From assembly GCF_001999465.1 (NCBI RefSeq), contig NZ_MQMF01000001.1, positions 930,001 through 994,000 on the forward strand: DNA of 64,000 nucleotides. Direction: 5' to 3'. Under the pieces are notes generated by a model. It was given only the letters and a program-made list of their open reading frames with translations, did no database searches and was not told where the DNA came from. The translations under genes were made by a program, and so were the position numbers. Every line of letters begins with the position of its first letter. Position 1 is the stretch's first letter. Shown here piece after piece: positions 1 to 7,894 of this stretch. Origin of the DNA: Fictibacillus arsenicus (lineage in GTDB: Bacteria; Bacillota; Bacilli; Bacillales; Fictibacillaceae).

Positions 1-521
1 TTTTCATGATCAAGATTCAGTAACTTACTGACCGCCACAGCTGCTCCAATCCCGCCGACACTTCCCGTAATGTGCCACCCTCTCCAATAGTGGGATGGAT
101 AAACGGCTAGTGCAAGCCTGGCTTCTACCTCACATCCAATTACAAAAGCTTCGAGCACATCTTTCCCGCTTTTACCCTTGTTTTCAGCCACAGCCAGAAT
201 AGCTGGAAAGACAGGTGCTGAAGGATGCAGGACTGTTTCAAGCAGCGTATCATCAAAATCGTATACATGAGAGGACATACCGTTTAGTAATGATGCAAAT
301 AGAAGATCGGCTTTTTCTTCTCTGCCAAAAACTGTGGCTTGGGGTTGACTGCTCATCAGTTTAGCGACAGCAAAAAGTTTGTCCATGGATTCATGATCTG
401 CAGCCCCAATCGCGACACCTAGCCAATTTAACAGACTGCGCTTTGCTTCATAAAGAGCATGCTCGCTAATATCTTCATACCGTGTTTCAATAATTTGAGT
501 AACTAACGATTTTGTTATCAT
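1..521 (-). CDS. MmgE/PrpD family protein (partial, C-terminus off the window)
   Basis: About 173 N-terminal residues are visible and the frame runs open through the window edge. The family includes 2-methylcitrate dehydratase (PrpD), iminodisuccinate epimerase and cis-aconitate decarboxylase. Family hallmarks are present: an N-terminal helical region with a short W-L-G-V stretch, then S-H-x-x-D-F-D-D-T near residues 84-92, H-P-S-A, P-A-I-L-A and G-C-E-V-E-A-R. The ATG at 519-521 overlaps the stop of the CitE-like gene in an ATGA junction, so the two are translationally coupled. An AAGGAG site precedes it. The substrate is not predictable; the neighbours suggest a branched or hydroxylated di/tricarboxylate. 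Confidence 0.85.
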   Translation of the reverse strand, partial: MITKSLVTQIIETRYEDISEHALYEAKRSLLNWLGVAIGAADHESMDKLFAVAKLMSSQPQATVFGREEKADLLFASLLNGMSSHVYDFDDTLLETVLHPSAPVFPAILAVAENKGKSGKDVLEAFVIGCEVEARLALAVYPSHYWRGWHITGSVGGIGAAVAVSKLLNLDHE

Positions 522-1399
522 ACCTTTTGCTCTCCTTCTTTTGTTAAAAAATGCAGTTGAGCTTTTGCTTTTTTATAAACGGGATAATCAACAAGCTTTC
601 CTCCAACTGAAATAGAAGCGATATTTTGCTGTTCTGCTTCTTCAAATGCTTTTACGATTTCCAGTGCTGATTCAACTTCTTGTTGTGTGGGTGTGTAGGT
701 GTCATGGATGATAGGAATTTGTTTAGGGTGAATAGCGAGTTTTGCGGTGAACCCGAGAGATTTTGCGCGTTCCGCCTCATTTTTCAATCCGGGTTCATTT
801 TGAAGATCAGGATAAACGGCATCAACAGGGTTATCGATACCGGCAGCTTTTGAAGCATTAACAATCTGGGATCTAGCAAATAGCAGCTCCGTTCCATGAG
901 GTGTTAGTTCACAATTCACATCGAGAGAATAATCGATGGAACCAAAAACGAGACGTTTCACTAAGTAATGAGAAGAAGCAATTTCGTAGGCAAAATGCAC
1001 ACCACGTGCGGTTTCGATCAATGCCAATACTTCAAACGAATCAGGGGTGCGGTTCACTTTGTGTAAATAATGAAGTGCTGTTTGGCATATTACCTGCATA
1101 TTCCCTGCATTTTCTGCTTTAGGAACGATCACGCCTGAAACCCCAGCTAAAATGGCAGCTTCTAAATCTTCTTTCCAAAAAGGTGTTGTAATGTCATTGA
1201 TTCTAATAAAGACTCTTTTTTCGGTTTGTCTGCTAAGCAGATGGCTTTTGGCTCTTTCTCTTGAGGCTTCTTTTTCAGCAAGTGCTACAGCATCTTCAAA
1301 ATCAACAATTATGCTATCCGCCTCGCTGTTTAGTGCCTTGTCCATAATTTTTATTGAGGCAGCGGGTACAAATAAATAAGATCGTAAATGAGTATTCAT
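518..1399 (-). CDS. CitE-like HpcH/HpaI aldolase / citrate lyase beta-subunit family protein
   Basis: This 293-residue protein starts at the ATG at 1399, which has GGAGG 9 bases upstream; the open frame extends further upstream without a ribosome site. CitE-superfamily landmarks are L-F-V-P-A (9-13), V-D-F-E-D-A-V (32-38), the substrate-binding Arg of F-I-R-I-N (about 67), and Mg ligands in A-L-I-E-T (E129) and F-G-S-I-D-Y-S (D156). Such enzymes cleave or hydrolyse (acyl-CoA) hydroxyacids such as citramalyl-CoA or malyl-CoA. No citrate lyase alpha or gamma genes are nearby, so it is a stand-alone CitE-like lyase. It is coupled to the downstream MmgE/PrpD gene. A perfect ATTGGATCCAAT palindrome lies in its leader. 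Confidence 0.85.
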   Translation of the reverse strand: MNTHLRSYLFVPAASIKIMDKALNSEADSIIVDFEDAVALAEKEASRERAKSHLLSRQTEKRVFIRINDITTPFWKEDLEAAILAGVSGVIVPKAENAGNMQVICQTALHYLHKVNRTPDSFEVLALIETARGVHFAYEIASSHYLVKRLVFGSIDYSLDVNCELTPHGTELLFARSQIVNASKAAGIDNPVDAVYPDLQNEPGLKNEAERAKSLGFTAKLAIHPKQIPIIHDTYTPTQQEVESALEIVKAFEEAEQQNIASISVGGKLVDYPVYKKAKAQLHFLTKEGEQKV

Positions 1400-1424
1400 A
1401 TAAAGAAACCTCCGTTTCCAGGAT

Positions 1425-1436
1425 ATTGGATCCAAT
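1425..1436. promoter_or_regulatory. GntR/FCD operator palindrome ahead of citE-like gene
   Basis: ATTGGATCCAAT is a perfect 12-bp palindrome in the 55-bp gap between gntR and the CitE-like gene. It shares the ATTG-N4-CAAT arms with two sites in the divergent TRAP promoter region (3994 and 4159). I infer that it is a target of the adjacent FCD regulator. Confidence 0.6.
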
Positions 1437-1454
1437 TTTAAGCGAAGAACGGGC

Positions 1455-2099
1455 TTACTCAATTAATTGAGTAAGCTTTTCTCCAGCTCTCATAATATGA
1501 TGTTCAACAAGTTGGCGTAATTTCACAGGATCTTTTTGGTCAAGCGCTTCCAGCATCGCTTTATGTTCTTCATTCGAGACCTGCATAGAATGAGGAATTA
1601 AGCTCGGAACATGTGCGGGATACCCTTCAATAAATTGCTTATTAAGCATCTTCACTTTTTTCCAGTTGCACCCTTTTTGCAGTAAAGTATGAAACTCCTG
1701 ATTATGGGTAACGAATAGATCGAGATTGTTATTGCGGATATCTTGATCCATTTTTTCTACAAGGTGCTGCAATTCTTCCCTGTCACCTGATGTAAGGAAA
1801 TTCATCGATTTCTGAACCGTCACTCCTTCAAGAAAGGAACGAAGATAATAGAGCTCTTCAATATCCTCTTTGGAAATCCCGATTACTTGAGCACCTTTAT
1901 GAGGAAGCACCTCAACTAACCCTTCTCTCTCAAGGCAGCGCAATGCTTCTCGTATAGGCATTCTGCTTACACCCAGTTTTGCTGCAAGTTCATCTTGAAT
2001 GAGCCGTTCACCAGGCTTAAATGTTTGAGTGAAGATGGCTTCTCTTATTGTCGCAGTTACTTTTTCCTGCAATGTTGTAAAATCAATAGATTGTTTCAT
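1455..2099 (-). CDS. GntR family transcriptional regulator, FCD domain
   Basis: This 214-residue regulator starts at the ATG at 2099, preceded by GAGAGGT 6 bases upstream; an in-frame TTG at 2114 is less likely. The N-terminal winged helix covers about residues 5-70 (R-L-I-Q-D-E-L-A, then V-S-R-M-P-I-R-E-A-L). The C-terminal all-helical FCD domain follows, with the metal-site His residues visible in T-H-N-Q-E-F-H and V-E-H-H. FCD regulators bind organic-acid effectors and usually repress the operon they sit in. Here the gene lies between the TRAP permease and CitE-like genes, and three ATTG-N4-CAAT palindromes mark the likely regulon. Confidence 0.9.
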   Translation of the reverse strand: MKQSIDFTTLQEKVTATIREAIFTQTFKPGERLIQDELAAKLGVSRMPIREALRCLEREGLVEVLPHKGAQVIGISKEDIEELYYLRSFLEGVTVQKSMNFLTSGDREELQHLVEKMDQDIRNNNLDLFVTHNQEFHTLLQKGCNWKKVKMLNKQFIEGYPAHVPSLIPHSMQVSNEEHKAMLEALDQKDPVKLRQLVEHHIMRAGEKLTQLIE

Positions 2100-2138
2100 T
2101 TTTGTACCTCTCAAGTTCTGTGCTGATTTTGTAGTTTT

Positions 2139-3407
2139 TTATTTTGCTAGATATAAGGAAAGCTGCGGGAAAATGACAACAAGGATTAAAGCTAAGATCA
2201 TCAGCGCAAAGAATGGCATAACTCCCTTTACGACAGCGCCTACTTTTTCTCTGGATATACCGCTTACCACAAATAGATTCAGCCCTACCGGCGGAGTGAT
2301 CATTGCTAATTCCATATTAATCGTCATAATGATCGCAAAATGAATGACGTTAATATCAAACATCACCAATACAGGCAATAAGATTGGCAGTGTGATCAAG
2401 ATAATAGCCACGGCCTCTAAGAACATTCCCATGATAAAGAACATGAAGTTGACACCAAGCATAAAGATCCACTTATTCGTCGTACTTTCTTCAATCCATT
2501 GTGCGAAAGCTTGAGGAACTTGTTCTGTAGTAAGAAACATTCCAAAGATCATTGCAGCTGCGATGACTAGGAATATCATAGATGTAATATTAATAGATTC
2601 CTTCAGTACTTCTCTAAATACGGGGAATGAAAGTTCTTTGTAAATAAATACAGATACAACCACGCCATATAGACAAGCAAGAAATGCTGCTTCTGTAGGC
2701 GTTACGATACCAGAATAAATCCCGCCCAGAATGATAACTGGAAGCAAAAAACCAGGTATGGCCTTTAATGTCTTTTTTACACGCTGTTCCATACTCTCTT
2801 TCGGTAATTTTCCATATTTTTTAATTCTTGCGTGAATAATCGCAGAAACGAGAAGGATCCCGCCTAGCAGCAATCCAGGAATTACTCCAGCAGCAAATAG
2901 CTTACCTACTGATTCTTCTGCTACTGAGGCATAAATGATAAGAGGTATGGAGGGAGGAATTAAGATTCCTAGTGTTCCTGATGCTGCCACCAAACCCATT
3001 GCATACTTTTTATCATATCCTGCTTGTACCATACCTGGAATCATGATGCTCCCTATAGCAGCTGCAGTTGCCGGACTCGAACCGGAAATAGCCGCAAATA
3101 TCATACATGAAAGAATGGTTACAACAGCTAGGCCGCCTGAAATATGACCAACCCATGATCTCAATGATTCGATTAAGTATTTAGATATCCCGCCTTTTGA
3201 CATGATGATCCCGGCAAAAACGAATCCAGGAATCGCCATAAGCGTGGCAGAATTCAGTGAGTTAAACATTTTTTGGATAACTGTATAGAGGGTAAAATCA
3301 ATCATAGAAAGAGCGATTACACTCGATAAACCTAAAGAGATGGCAATAGGGACCCTGATTAAGCAAAGAAAGGCAAACACTAAAAATAATACTAGTACAG
3401 GACTCAT
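2139..3407 (-). CDS. TRAP transporter large permease (DctM type)
   Basis: This 422-residue protein is hydrophobic throughout, with about 11-12 predicted membrane helices, as in the DctM/TRAP large subunit. Typical stretches are P-G-F-V-F-A-G near residue 60, S-G-S-S-P-A-T-A-A-A and the P-P-S-I-P-L-I-I-Y hairpin. It forms the substrate translocation channel and works with the small DctQ subunit and a periplasmic-type binding protein in Na+-driven uptake. The start overlaps the dctQ stop by 4 bases. The binding protein is on the opposite strand at 5688-6719, so the three TRAP parts are split by a divergent promoter. Confidence 0.93.
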   Translation of the reverse strand: MSPVLVLFLVFAFLCLIRVPIAISLGLSSVIALSMIDFTLYTVIQKMFNSLNSATLMAIPGFVFAGIIMSKGGISKYLIESLRSWVGHISGGLAVVTILSCMIFAAISGSSPATAAAIGSIMIPGMVQAGYDKKYAMGLVAASGTLGILIPPSIPLIIYASVAEESVGKLFAAGVIPGLLLGGILLVSAIIHARIKKYGKLPKESMEQRVKKTLKAIPGFLLPVIILGGIYSGIVTPTEAAFLACLYGVVVSVFIYKELSFPVFREVLKESINITSMIFLVIAAAMIFGMFLTTEQVPQAFAQWIEESTTNKWIFMLGVNFMFFIMGMFLEAVAIILITLPILLPVLVMFDINVIHFAIIMTINMELAMITPPVGLNLFVVSGISREKVGAVVKGVMPFFALMILALILVVIFPQLSLYLAK

Positions 3408-3970
3408 GCTCCTACCCCTTTCTTTTTAGTTTCAGTTTCTAACTCATCATCATTTTTTATTAAGGTCTCATACATGACTTCAAGTTCGCCTGTAATTTCA
3501 CTCTTGTCCCCGCGGATTGCTTTAGCTGCTTTAATGAAGAAATAAATACCCAGCAGCCCCATACCAATAGGTAATATTAAATAAGTAATCCATAACGGAA
3601 TTCCAACATCGATAGTTTTAATTCCTTGTTGTTTTGAAAGCGTTATCAATTCAAAAGATGAAAAAGTTAAATAGAAGGAATAGATGCCTCCTATTACATT
3701 ACTTATTGCCGCTAAAATTTTCTTAAACGTGGTAGATAACATATCGAACACTAATTCAACTTGGATATGTCTATTGTCTTTTAAAGCCATACCGAACCCG
3801 ATAAAAATAGACCAAACAAGTAAAAACTCAAAAACTTCCGTAATCCAAGCTTGAGGTGCATTTAACACATACCTTGTGAATACTCCATACAAACTTACCA
3901 GTACCCCTCCAATAAACAGCGTCCCTGCTAGTATTTCTTCGATGCGATCAAGCCATTTAAAGAGTTTCAT
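3404..3970 (-). CDS. TRAP transporter small permease (DctQ type)
   Basis: This 188-residue membrane protein has four predicted helices and the DctQ hallmark near residues 40-50, A-P-Q-A-W-I-T-E-V-F-E-F, followed by L-K-D-N-R-H-I-Q-V-E. The ATG at 3970 is preferred because AAGGAG sits 9 bases upstream; an in-frame TTG at 3979 directly abuts the ribosome site. It is the first gene of the minus-strand operon dctQ, dctM, gntR, citE-like, mmgE-like. Its leader carries the GATTG-N4-CAATC operator at 3993-4006, so the transporter is probably induced by the regulator's ligand. Confidence 0.9.
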   Translation of the reverse strand: MKLFKWLDRIEEILAGTLFIGGVLVSLYGVFTRYVLNAPQAWITEVFEFLLVWSIFIGFGMALKDNRHIQVELVFDMLSTTFKKILAAISNVIGGIYSFYLTFSSFELITLSKQQGIKTIDVGIPLWITYLILPIGMGLLGIYFFIKAAKAIRGDKSEITGELEVMYETLIKNDDELETETKKKGVGA

Positions 3971-3992
3971 TACATTCAACTCCTTTTTGATG

Positions 3993-4006
3993 GATTGTAT
4001 CCAATC
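3993..4006. promoter_or_regulatory. GntR/FCD operator in the dctQ leader
   Basis: GATTGTATCCAATC has perfect GATTG/CAATC arms around a 4-base centre. It lies 23 bp upstream of the dctQ ATG and matches the sites at 1425 and 4159. Confidence 0.65.
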
Positions 4007-4090
4007 TTAGTTTTATACTTAATTTCCAATATACTAAATGTAAACGAAAAAGAAAACAGAAAATTTAAATTTTTATTAATATTTTAAGTA

Positions 4091-4119
4091 TTCACAATAG
4101 TTTATAGTTTTGTTATACT
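4091..4119 (+). promoter_or_regulatory. Sigma-A-type promoter for the 4197-6719 operon
   Basis: TTCACA (4091-4096), a 17-bp spacer and TATACT (4114-4119) fit a vegetative promoter. The predicted start near 4126 leaves a ~70-base leader that contains the operator at 4159-4170, which suits roadblock repression. Confidence 0.65.
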
Positions 4120-4158
4120 CTTTTTAACATCTATAGATTAGGACACCTGTTTTTTATG

Positions 4159-4170
4159 ATTGTATCCAAG
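4159..4170. promoter_or_regulatory. GntR/FCD operator, plus-strand operon leader
   Basis: ATTGTATCCAAG matches the ATTG-N4-CAAT pattern at 3994-4005 except for one base. It lies between the predicted transcription start and the ribosome site of the AA_synth gene. Confidence 0.55.
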
Positions 4171-4196
4171 ATCCAAAAATTAAAGGAGGTGAAACG

Positions 4197-4781
4197 ATGG
4201 AACTTGAGATTAGAAAAGTCGTAACAATCTGTGAAGAAACATTTATTGAAGGATTTAAGAAATCTGCTAAACCTGTACGTATTGCTGCCGCTTTAGCTGT
4301 TATTAAAAATCCTTATGCAGGGAAATATGTAGAGGATCTCCTGCCTCTCATTAAAACTTATTCTGAAAAACTTGGCGAGATATTACCGCAAAAGGCAATA
4401 GCAGCCTTAGGAATTTCAGGTCAGGAAGTCGAAGCATACGGCAAGGGAGCTTTAGTAGGCCTTGACGGAGAAATTGAACATGGCTCTGCCATTATTCATA
4501 CTCTTACCTTTGGCAACCCGTTTCGTTCTCAATGTGACCAAGCAGAAACTTTGCTTCCATCGGCAGAAAAAAGAGGTGCAGCTGGAAGCAGTCTAGACTT
4601 AGCTATTAAACATAAGATGGATCCGAAAATTAGAAGCCATCATATGACCTTTGAAGTAAGAATCCCTGACGCTCCAAGAAATGACGAAATTGTCATAGCT
4701 GCAGTTGTCACTTCAAGCGGCCGGGCTCACCCGCGCATTGGCTCTCTGCATAAAGAACTAGAGGGCGTGTTTCCCTCATGA
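4197..4781 (+). CDS. Amino acid synthesis (AA_synth / DUF1185) family protein
   Basis: This 194-residue protein follows a near-perfect AAAGGAGGTGA ribosome site. Sequence features resemble the AA_synth (DUF1185) family: an early R-K-V-x-T-I-x-E-E motif, N-P-Y-A-G-K-Y near residue 42, G-K-G-A-L-V-G and E-H-G-S-A-I-I-H in the middle, and a conserved R-S-H-H-M-T-F-E-V-R near 152. The biochemical activity of the family is not established. Members often sit in TRAP or tripartite uptake operons with dehydrogenases, as here. It heads the plus-strand operon and its stop overlaps the next start in an ATGA junction. Confidence 0.75.
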   Translation: MELEIRKVVTICEETFIEGFKKSAKPVRIAAALAVIKNPYAGKYVEDLLPLIKTYSEKLGEILPQKAIAALGISGQEVEAYGKGALVGLDGEIEHGSAIIHTLTFGNPFRSQCDQAETLLPSAEKRGAAGSSLDLAIKHKMDPKIRSHHMTFEVRIPDAPRNDEIVIAAVVTSSGRAHPRIGSLHKELEGVFPS

Positions 4782-5743
4782 ATGAAAACAATGAAAACAT
4801 CGGTTTTATCGGTTTAGGTAAAATGGGTCTTCCAATGGCTATGAATCTATTGAACAGCGGTTATCGTGTCTATGGATCCGATGTGAATCCCGCCTCCGCG
4901 AGCGAGCTTCAAAAAGCTGGCGGAAACACCGGTCATTTTTCAAACTGGGTACCTGCTGTTCAAACCATCATTCTGATGCTTCCTTCCTCCACGATAGTCA
5001 ACCATGTAATAGAAGAGATTCTAGCTACATATGAAACTATGCATTCCAATCAAACAGAACGCTTAACCATTATTGATATGAGCAGTTCGTATCCTCATGA
5101 CACAAAAACTAACGGCGAAAAACTAAAATTACGTAAGATTGATTTTATGGATGCCCCTGTCAGCGGTGGTATTCAAAAAGCTCGGTCTGCCTCTTTAACC
5201 ATTATTGCAGGCGGAGAAGAAGAAGTTTTCAAAAAATGTAAGCGCTTGCTCCATTCTTTAGGCAAACAAGTCTTTCATATAGGACCCCTTGGAAGCGGCC
5301 ACTTATTAAAAGCGTTGAATAATTACTTATCTGCCACCCACCTTCTATCTGCATGTGAAGCCGTACAACTAATGGAACGTTACGGAGTGCAGCCCGAAAA
5401 GGGGATTGAGGTTTTCAACCACAGCACAGGCAGAAGCGGATCCACAGAGTACAAATTTCCATCCTTTATTTTAAACAAGAGGTTTGATTCAGGTTTTAGT
5501 CTTGAATTAATGAAAAAAGATGTAGAGATGGCTAAGCACTTGTTTGAAGATTATGGTGCAGAAACCGTTCTGCCACGCGTCGTTCATCAGCGTTTTGAAG
5601 AAGCGAGTCAAGCATTGGAATCATTTGCAGATCATACGGAAATCTACCGTTATGTAACTTCTTATCTATTAAAAAGGGGGAATTCTCGTGAAGAAAATGA
5701 AGAAATGGTACCTAGCCCTACTGACATTCGCTCTGGCCTTTAG
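4778..5743 (+). CDS. NAD(P)-dependent beta-hydroxyacid dehydrogenase (3-hydroxyisobutyrate dehydrogenase family)
   Basis: The 321-residue protein opens with a Rossmann fold (G-F-I-G-L-G-K-M-G, residues 9-17). It has the substrate-binding D-A-P-V-S-G-G (125-131) and the catalytic Lys in G-H-L-L-K-A-L-N-N (K178), which define the 3-hydroxyisobutyrate / tartronate semialdehyde reductase family. It would oxidise a beta-hydroxyacid in the cytosol, fitting a CitE/PrpD-type catabolic route. The C-terminus is unusual: about 18 codons overlap the dctP start, so the tail beyond roughly residue 303 may be a read-through extension of a shorter ancestral protein. Confidence 0.88.
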   Translation: MNENNENIGFIGLGKMGLPMAMNLLNSGYRVYGSDVNPASASELQKAGGNTGHFSNWVPAVQTIILMLPSSTIVNHVIEEILATYETMHSNQTERLTIIDMSSSYPHDTKTNGEKLKLRKIDFMDAPVSGGIQKARSASLTIIAGGEEEVFKKCKRLLHSLGKQVFHIGPLGSGHLLKALNNYLSATHLLSACEAVQLMERYGVQPEKGIEVFNHSTGRSGSTEYKFPSFILNKRFDSGFSLELMKKDVEMAKHLFEDYGAETVLPRVVHQRFEEASQALESFADHTEIYRYVTSYLLKRGNSREENEEMVPSPTDIRSGL

Positions 5744-6719
5744 TCTAGCGGCATGTAGTTCTGCTGATTCAGGCGGAAGCGGCGAAGCGGATGGTGTGCA
5801 AGAACTCACAATTAAAATCTCACACGTTGTTGCTGAGAACACACCTAAACATCAAGGTGCATTGGCGATGAAAGAATACATTGAAAAAGAATCTGATGGA
5901 AAAATTAAGGTTCAAGTGTATCCAAACAGCCAGCTATTCGGTGATAAAGATGAGTACCAAAATCTTGTAGCAAACAACGTTCAATTTATTATTCCAGATA
6001 TGTCCAAGCTCGTAGGAAATGACCCAGGATTTAATATTCCTGCTATGCCTTTTCTATTCAAGGATGATGAAGCAGCTAACGCATTTTGGGACGGAGAAAA
6101 AGGACAAGAAATTTTCAAACGCCTTGAAAAAGATGGTGTTCTTGGACTTTCTATGTGGCCAAATGGAGCCAAGCACATCACAAATGAAAAAAAGGCAATC
6201 AAAACTCCGGATGATTTGAAAGGTCTGAAAATCCGTACGCAAGGCGGACAGCTTCTAGAAGCAATATATGGTGACTTAGGTGCTGGTTCAACATCCATTC
6301 CTTTCGCGGAACTTTATACTGCATTACAGCAAGGAACAGTTGATGGTCAAGAAAACACGTATAGTAACATCGAATCTAAAAAATTTGATGAAGTACAAAA
6401 GTATATGACAATCATGGGACACACACGTGTTGACTACGCTTTACTTACGAACACAAAATTTTGGGATGAATTGAACGATGAAACAAGAAAAATTATTGAA
6501 AAGGGAGTAGAAGAAGGAACAACAGTAGCGAGAGACTCAGCCATGGATTTAAATGATGATGCTTTAAAAACACTAAAAGATCGCGGCCAAGTCGAAATCC
6601 ATGAACTCTCTGAAAGTGAAATCGATGCTTTCAAGAAAAAGCTTGAGCCTGTTTACAAAGAATGGGCAGAAAAAATCGGAGCAGATATCATTAAAGATGC
6701 AGAAAGCAAAAACGAATAA
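5688..6719 (+). CDS. TRAP transporter substrate-binding lipoprotein (DctP family)
   Basis: This 343-residue protein has a lipoprotein signal peptide with lipobox L-A-A-C (C23). The DctP fold follows: S-H-V-V near residue 44, G-x-L-x-x-S-M-W-P-N-G, K-T-P-D-D-L-K-G-L-K-I-R-T (typical near 180) and a conserved G-T-V-D-G-Q-E-N-T. It would capture an organic acid outside the membrane and deliver it to DctQM. The GTG at 5688 is preferred because GGGGG lies 7-8 bases upstream; the ATG at 5697 is an alternative. The gene is last in the operon and a strong terminator follows. Confidence 0.92.
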   Translation: MKKMKKWYLALLTFALAFSLAACSSADSGGSGEADGVQELTIKISHVVAENTPKHQGALAMKEYIEKESDGKIKVQVYPNSQLFGDKDEYQNLVANNVQFIIPDMSKLVGNDPGFNIPAMPFLFKDDEAANAFWDGEKGQEIFKRLEKDGVLGLSMWPNGAKHITNEKKAIKTPDDLKGLKIRTQGGQLLEAIYGDLGAGSTSIPFAELYTALQQGTVDGQENTYSNIESKKFDEVQKYMTIMGHTRVDYALLTNTKFWDELNDETRKIIEKGVEEGTTVARDSAMDLNDDALKTLKDRGQVEIHELSESEIDAFKKKLEPVYKEWAEKIGADIIKDAESKNE

Positions 6720-6726
6720 TTAATCC

Positions 6727-6761
6727 AAAGGACTGACCTAAAATAGGTTCAGTCCTTTTTT
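6727..6761 (+). terminator. Rho-independent terminator after dctP
   Basis: AAAGGACTG-ACCTA pairs with TAGGT-CAGTCCTTT around a short AAA loop, with one bulged base. A T-run follows. Confidence 0.85.
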
Positions 6762-6773
6762 GTTGTTAATGAT

Positions 6774-6820
6774 AAAAAAACGGGTTCCAATTCGACCATC
6801 ATCGAATACAGAACCCGTTT
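6774..6820 (-). terminator. Terminator of the tartrate/fumarase-type operon
   Basis: On the minus strand, AAACGGGTTC pairs with GAACCCGTTT. The loop contains a nested ATTCGA/TCGAAT hairpin, and a T7 run follows. It lies directly after the dehydrogenase stop. Confidence 0.8.
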
Positions 6821-6823
6821 ATC

Positions 6824-7894
6824 TTATGAATGTGAATATGTTTTTTGTAATCTGCTGCAAATTTCATCAGCCACTTCTGTAGTCGATGATTTCCCGCCAA
6901 TATCAGGTGTTTTGAATCCATCATTCGTGACGTCTTCTACTACATCTAGTAATTTTTTACCTAACTCCGCCTCTCCAAAATGATCAAGCATCATTTTCGC
7001 TGTCCATATCTGTCCGATCGGATTCGCAATCCCTTGACCATATATATCCGGAGCAGATCCGTGTACGGGTTCAAACATCGACGGGTATTTTCCATTCAGG
7101 TTGATATTGGCCGCTGGTGCGATACCAATGCTTCCCATGATCGCCCCTCCAATATCCGTGAGTATGTCACCAAATAAGTTACTTGCCACGATAACATCAA
7201 AGATTTCAGGGCGGGTCACAAAGAAGGCTGCTAAAGCATCAATATGATAGGAAGACGTCTGAACATCGGAATACTTTTGTTTGGTTTCGTTAAATACATC
7301 ATCCCAAAACGGCATTGAATGAAATATTCCATTGGATTTTGTTGCTGATGTAACATGGCCTCTTCGCTTCTGAGCTAATTCAAATGCGTATTTCATCGCC
7401 CGTTCAGTTCCCTTTTTTGTGAATACTGCATTCTGAATCGCAATTTCGTCTACACCTTTATGAATTCGGCCGCCGACCTCACTGTATTCTCCCTCACTGT
7501 TTTCCCTGACAACGATTAGATCAAAATCGTTTGGGTTCACTAATGGGGATCGTAACCCTTTAAAGTATTTGGCAGGTCGGATATTGATTGATTGTTCAAA
7601 CGATCTTCGAATTTTGATTAATAGTCCCCATAATGAGATGTGATCAGCAACAACATTTGGATTTCCAATTGCACCGAGGAAAATTCCATTAAAATTGCTA
7701 AGTGTTTCAATACCATCTTCAGGCATCATTTTGCCATGTTCTAAGTAATAATCACAACTCCACGGGAACTCCGTATAGTTAAACTTCAAACCGCCATGAA
7801 TCTCGGCAATCGTATCCAATACTTTTAATGATACAGGAACGACTTCCTTTCCGATCCCATCTCCTGGTATTACTGCGATATCATACGTTTTCAT
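6824..7894 (-). CDS. Tartrate dehydrogenase / D-malate dehydrogenase family (isocitrate-isopropylmalate dehydrogenase superfamily)
   Basis: The 356-residue protein carries beta-decarboxylating dehydrogenase motifs: I-P-G-D-G-I-G near residue 9, the R-E-N-S-E-G-E-Y substrate loop, N-L-F-G-D-I-L-T-D (Mg site) and E-P-V-H-G-S-A-P-D-I. The Y-F-K-G-L-R-S-P-L region and overall length match the TTC/DmlA clade, which oxidatively decarboxylates tartrate or D-malate, rather than LeuB. Its start overlaps the end of the beta-subunit gene by 14 bases, so they are co-translated. With a class I hydratase in the operon, tartrate or D-malate degradation is the best guess. Confidence 0.85.
   Translation of the reverse strand: MKTYDIAVIPGDGIGKEVVPVSLKVLDTIAEIHGGLKFNYTEFPWSCDYYLEHGKMMPEDGIETLSNFNGIFLGAIGNPNVVADHISLWGLLIKIRRSFEQSINIRPAKYFKGLRSPLVNPNDFDLIVVRENSEGEYSEVGGRIHKGVDEIAIQNAVFTKKGTERAMKYAFELAQKRRGHVTSATKSNGIFHSMPFWDDVFNETKQKYSDVQTSSYHIDALAAFFVTRPEIFDVIVASNLFGDILTDIGGAIMGSIGIAPAANINLNGKYPSMFEPVHGSAPDIYGQGIANPIGQIWTAKMMLDHFGEAELGKKLLDVVEDVTNDGFKTPDIGGKSSTTEVADEICSRLQKTYSHS

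Noticed and set aside
3980-4196. Riboswitch in the divergent TRAP leader
   Set aside because: No stable stem set or terminator/anti-terminator pair is visible; simple operators explain the conserved blocks.
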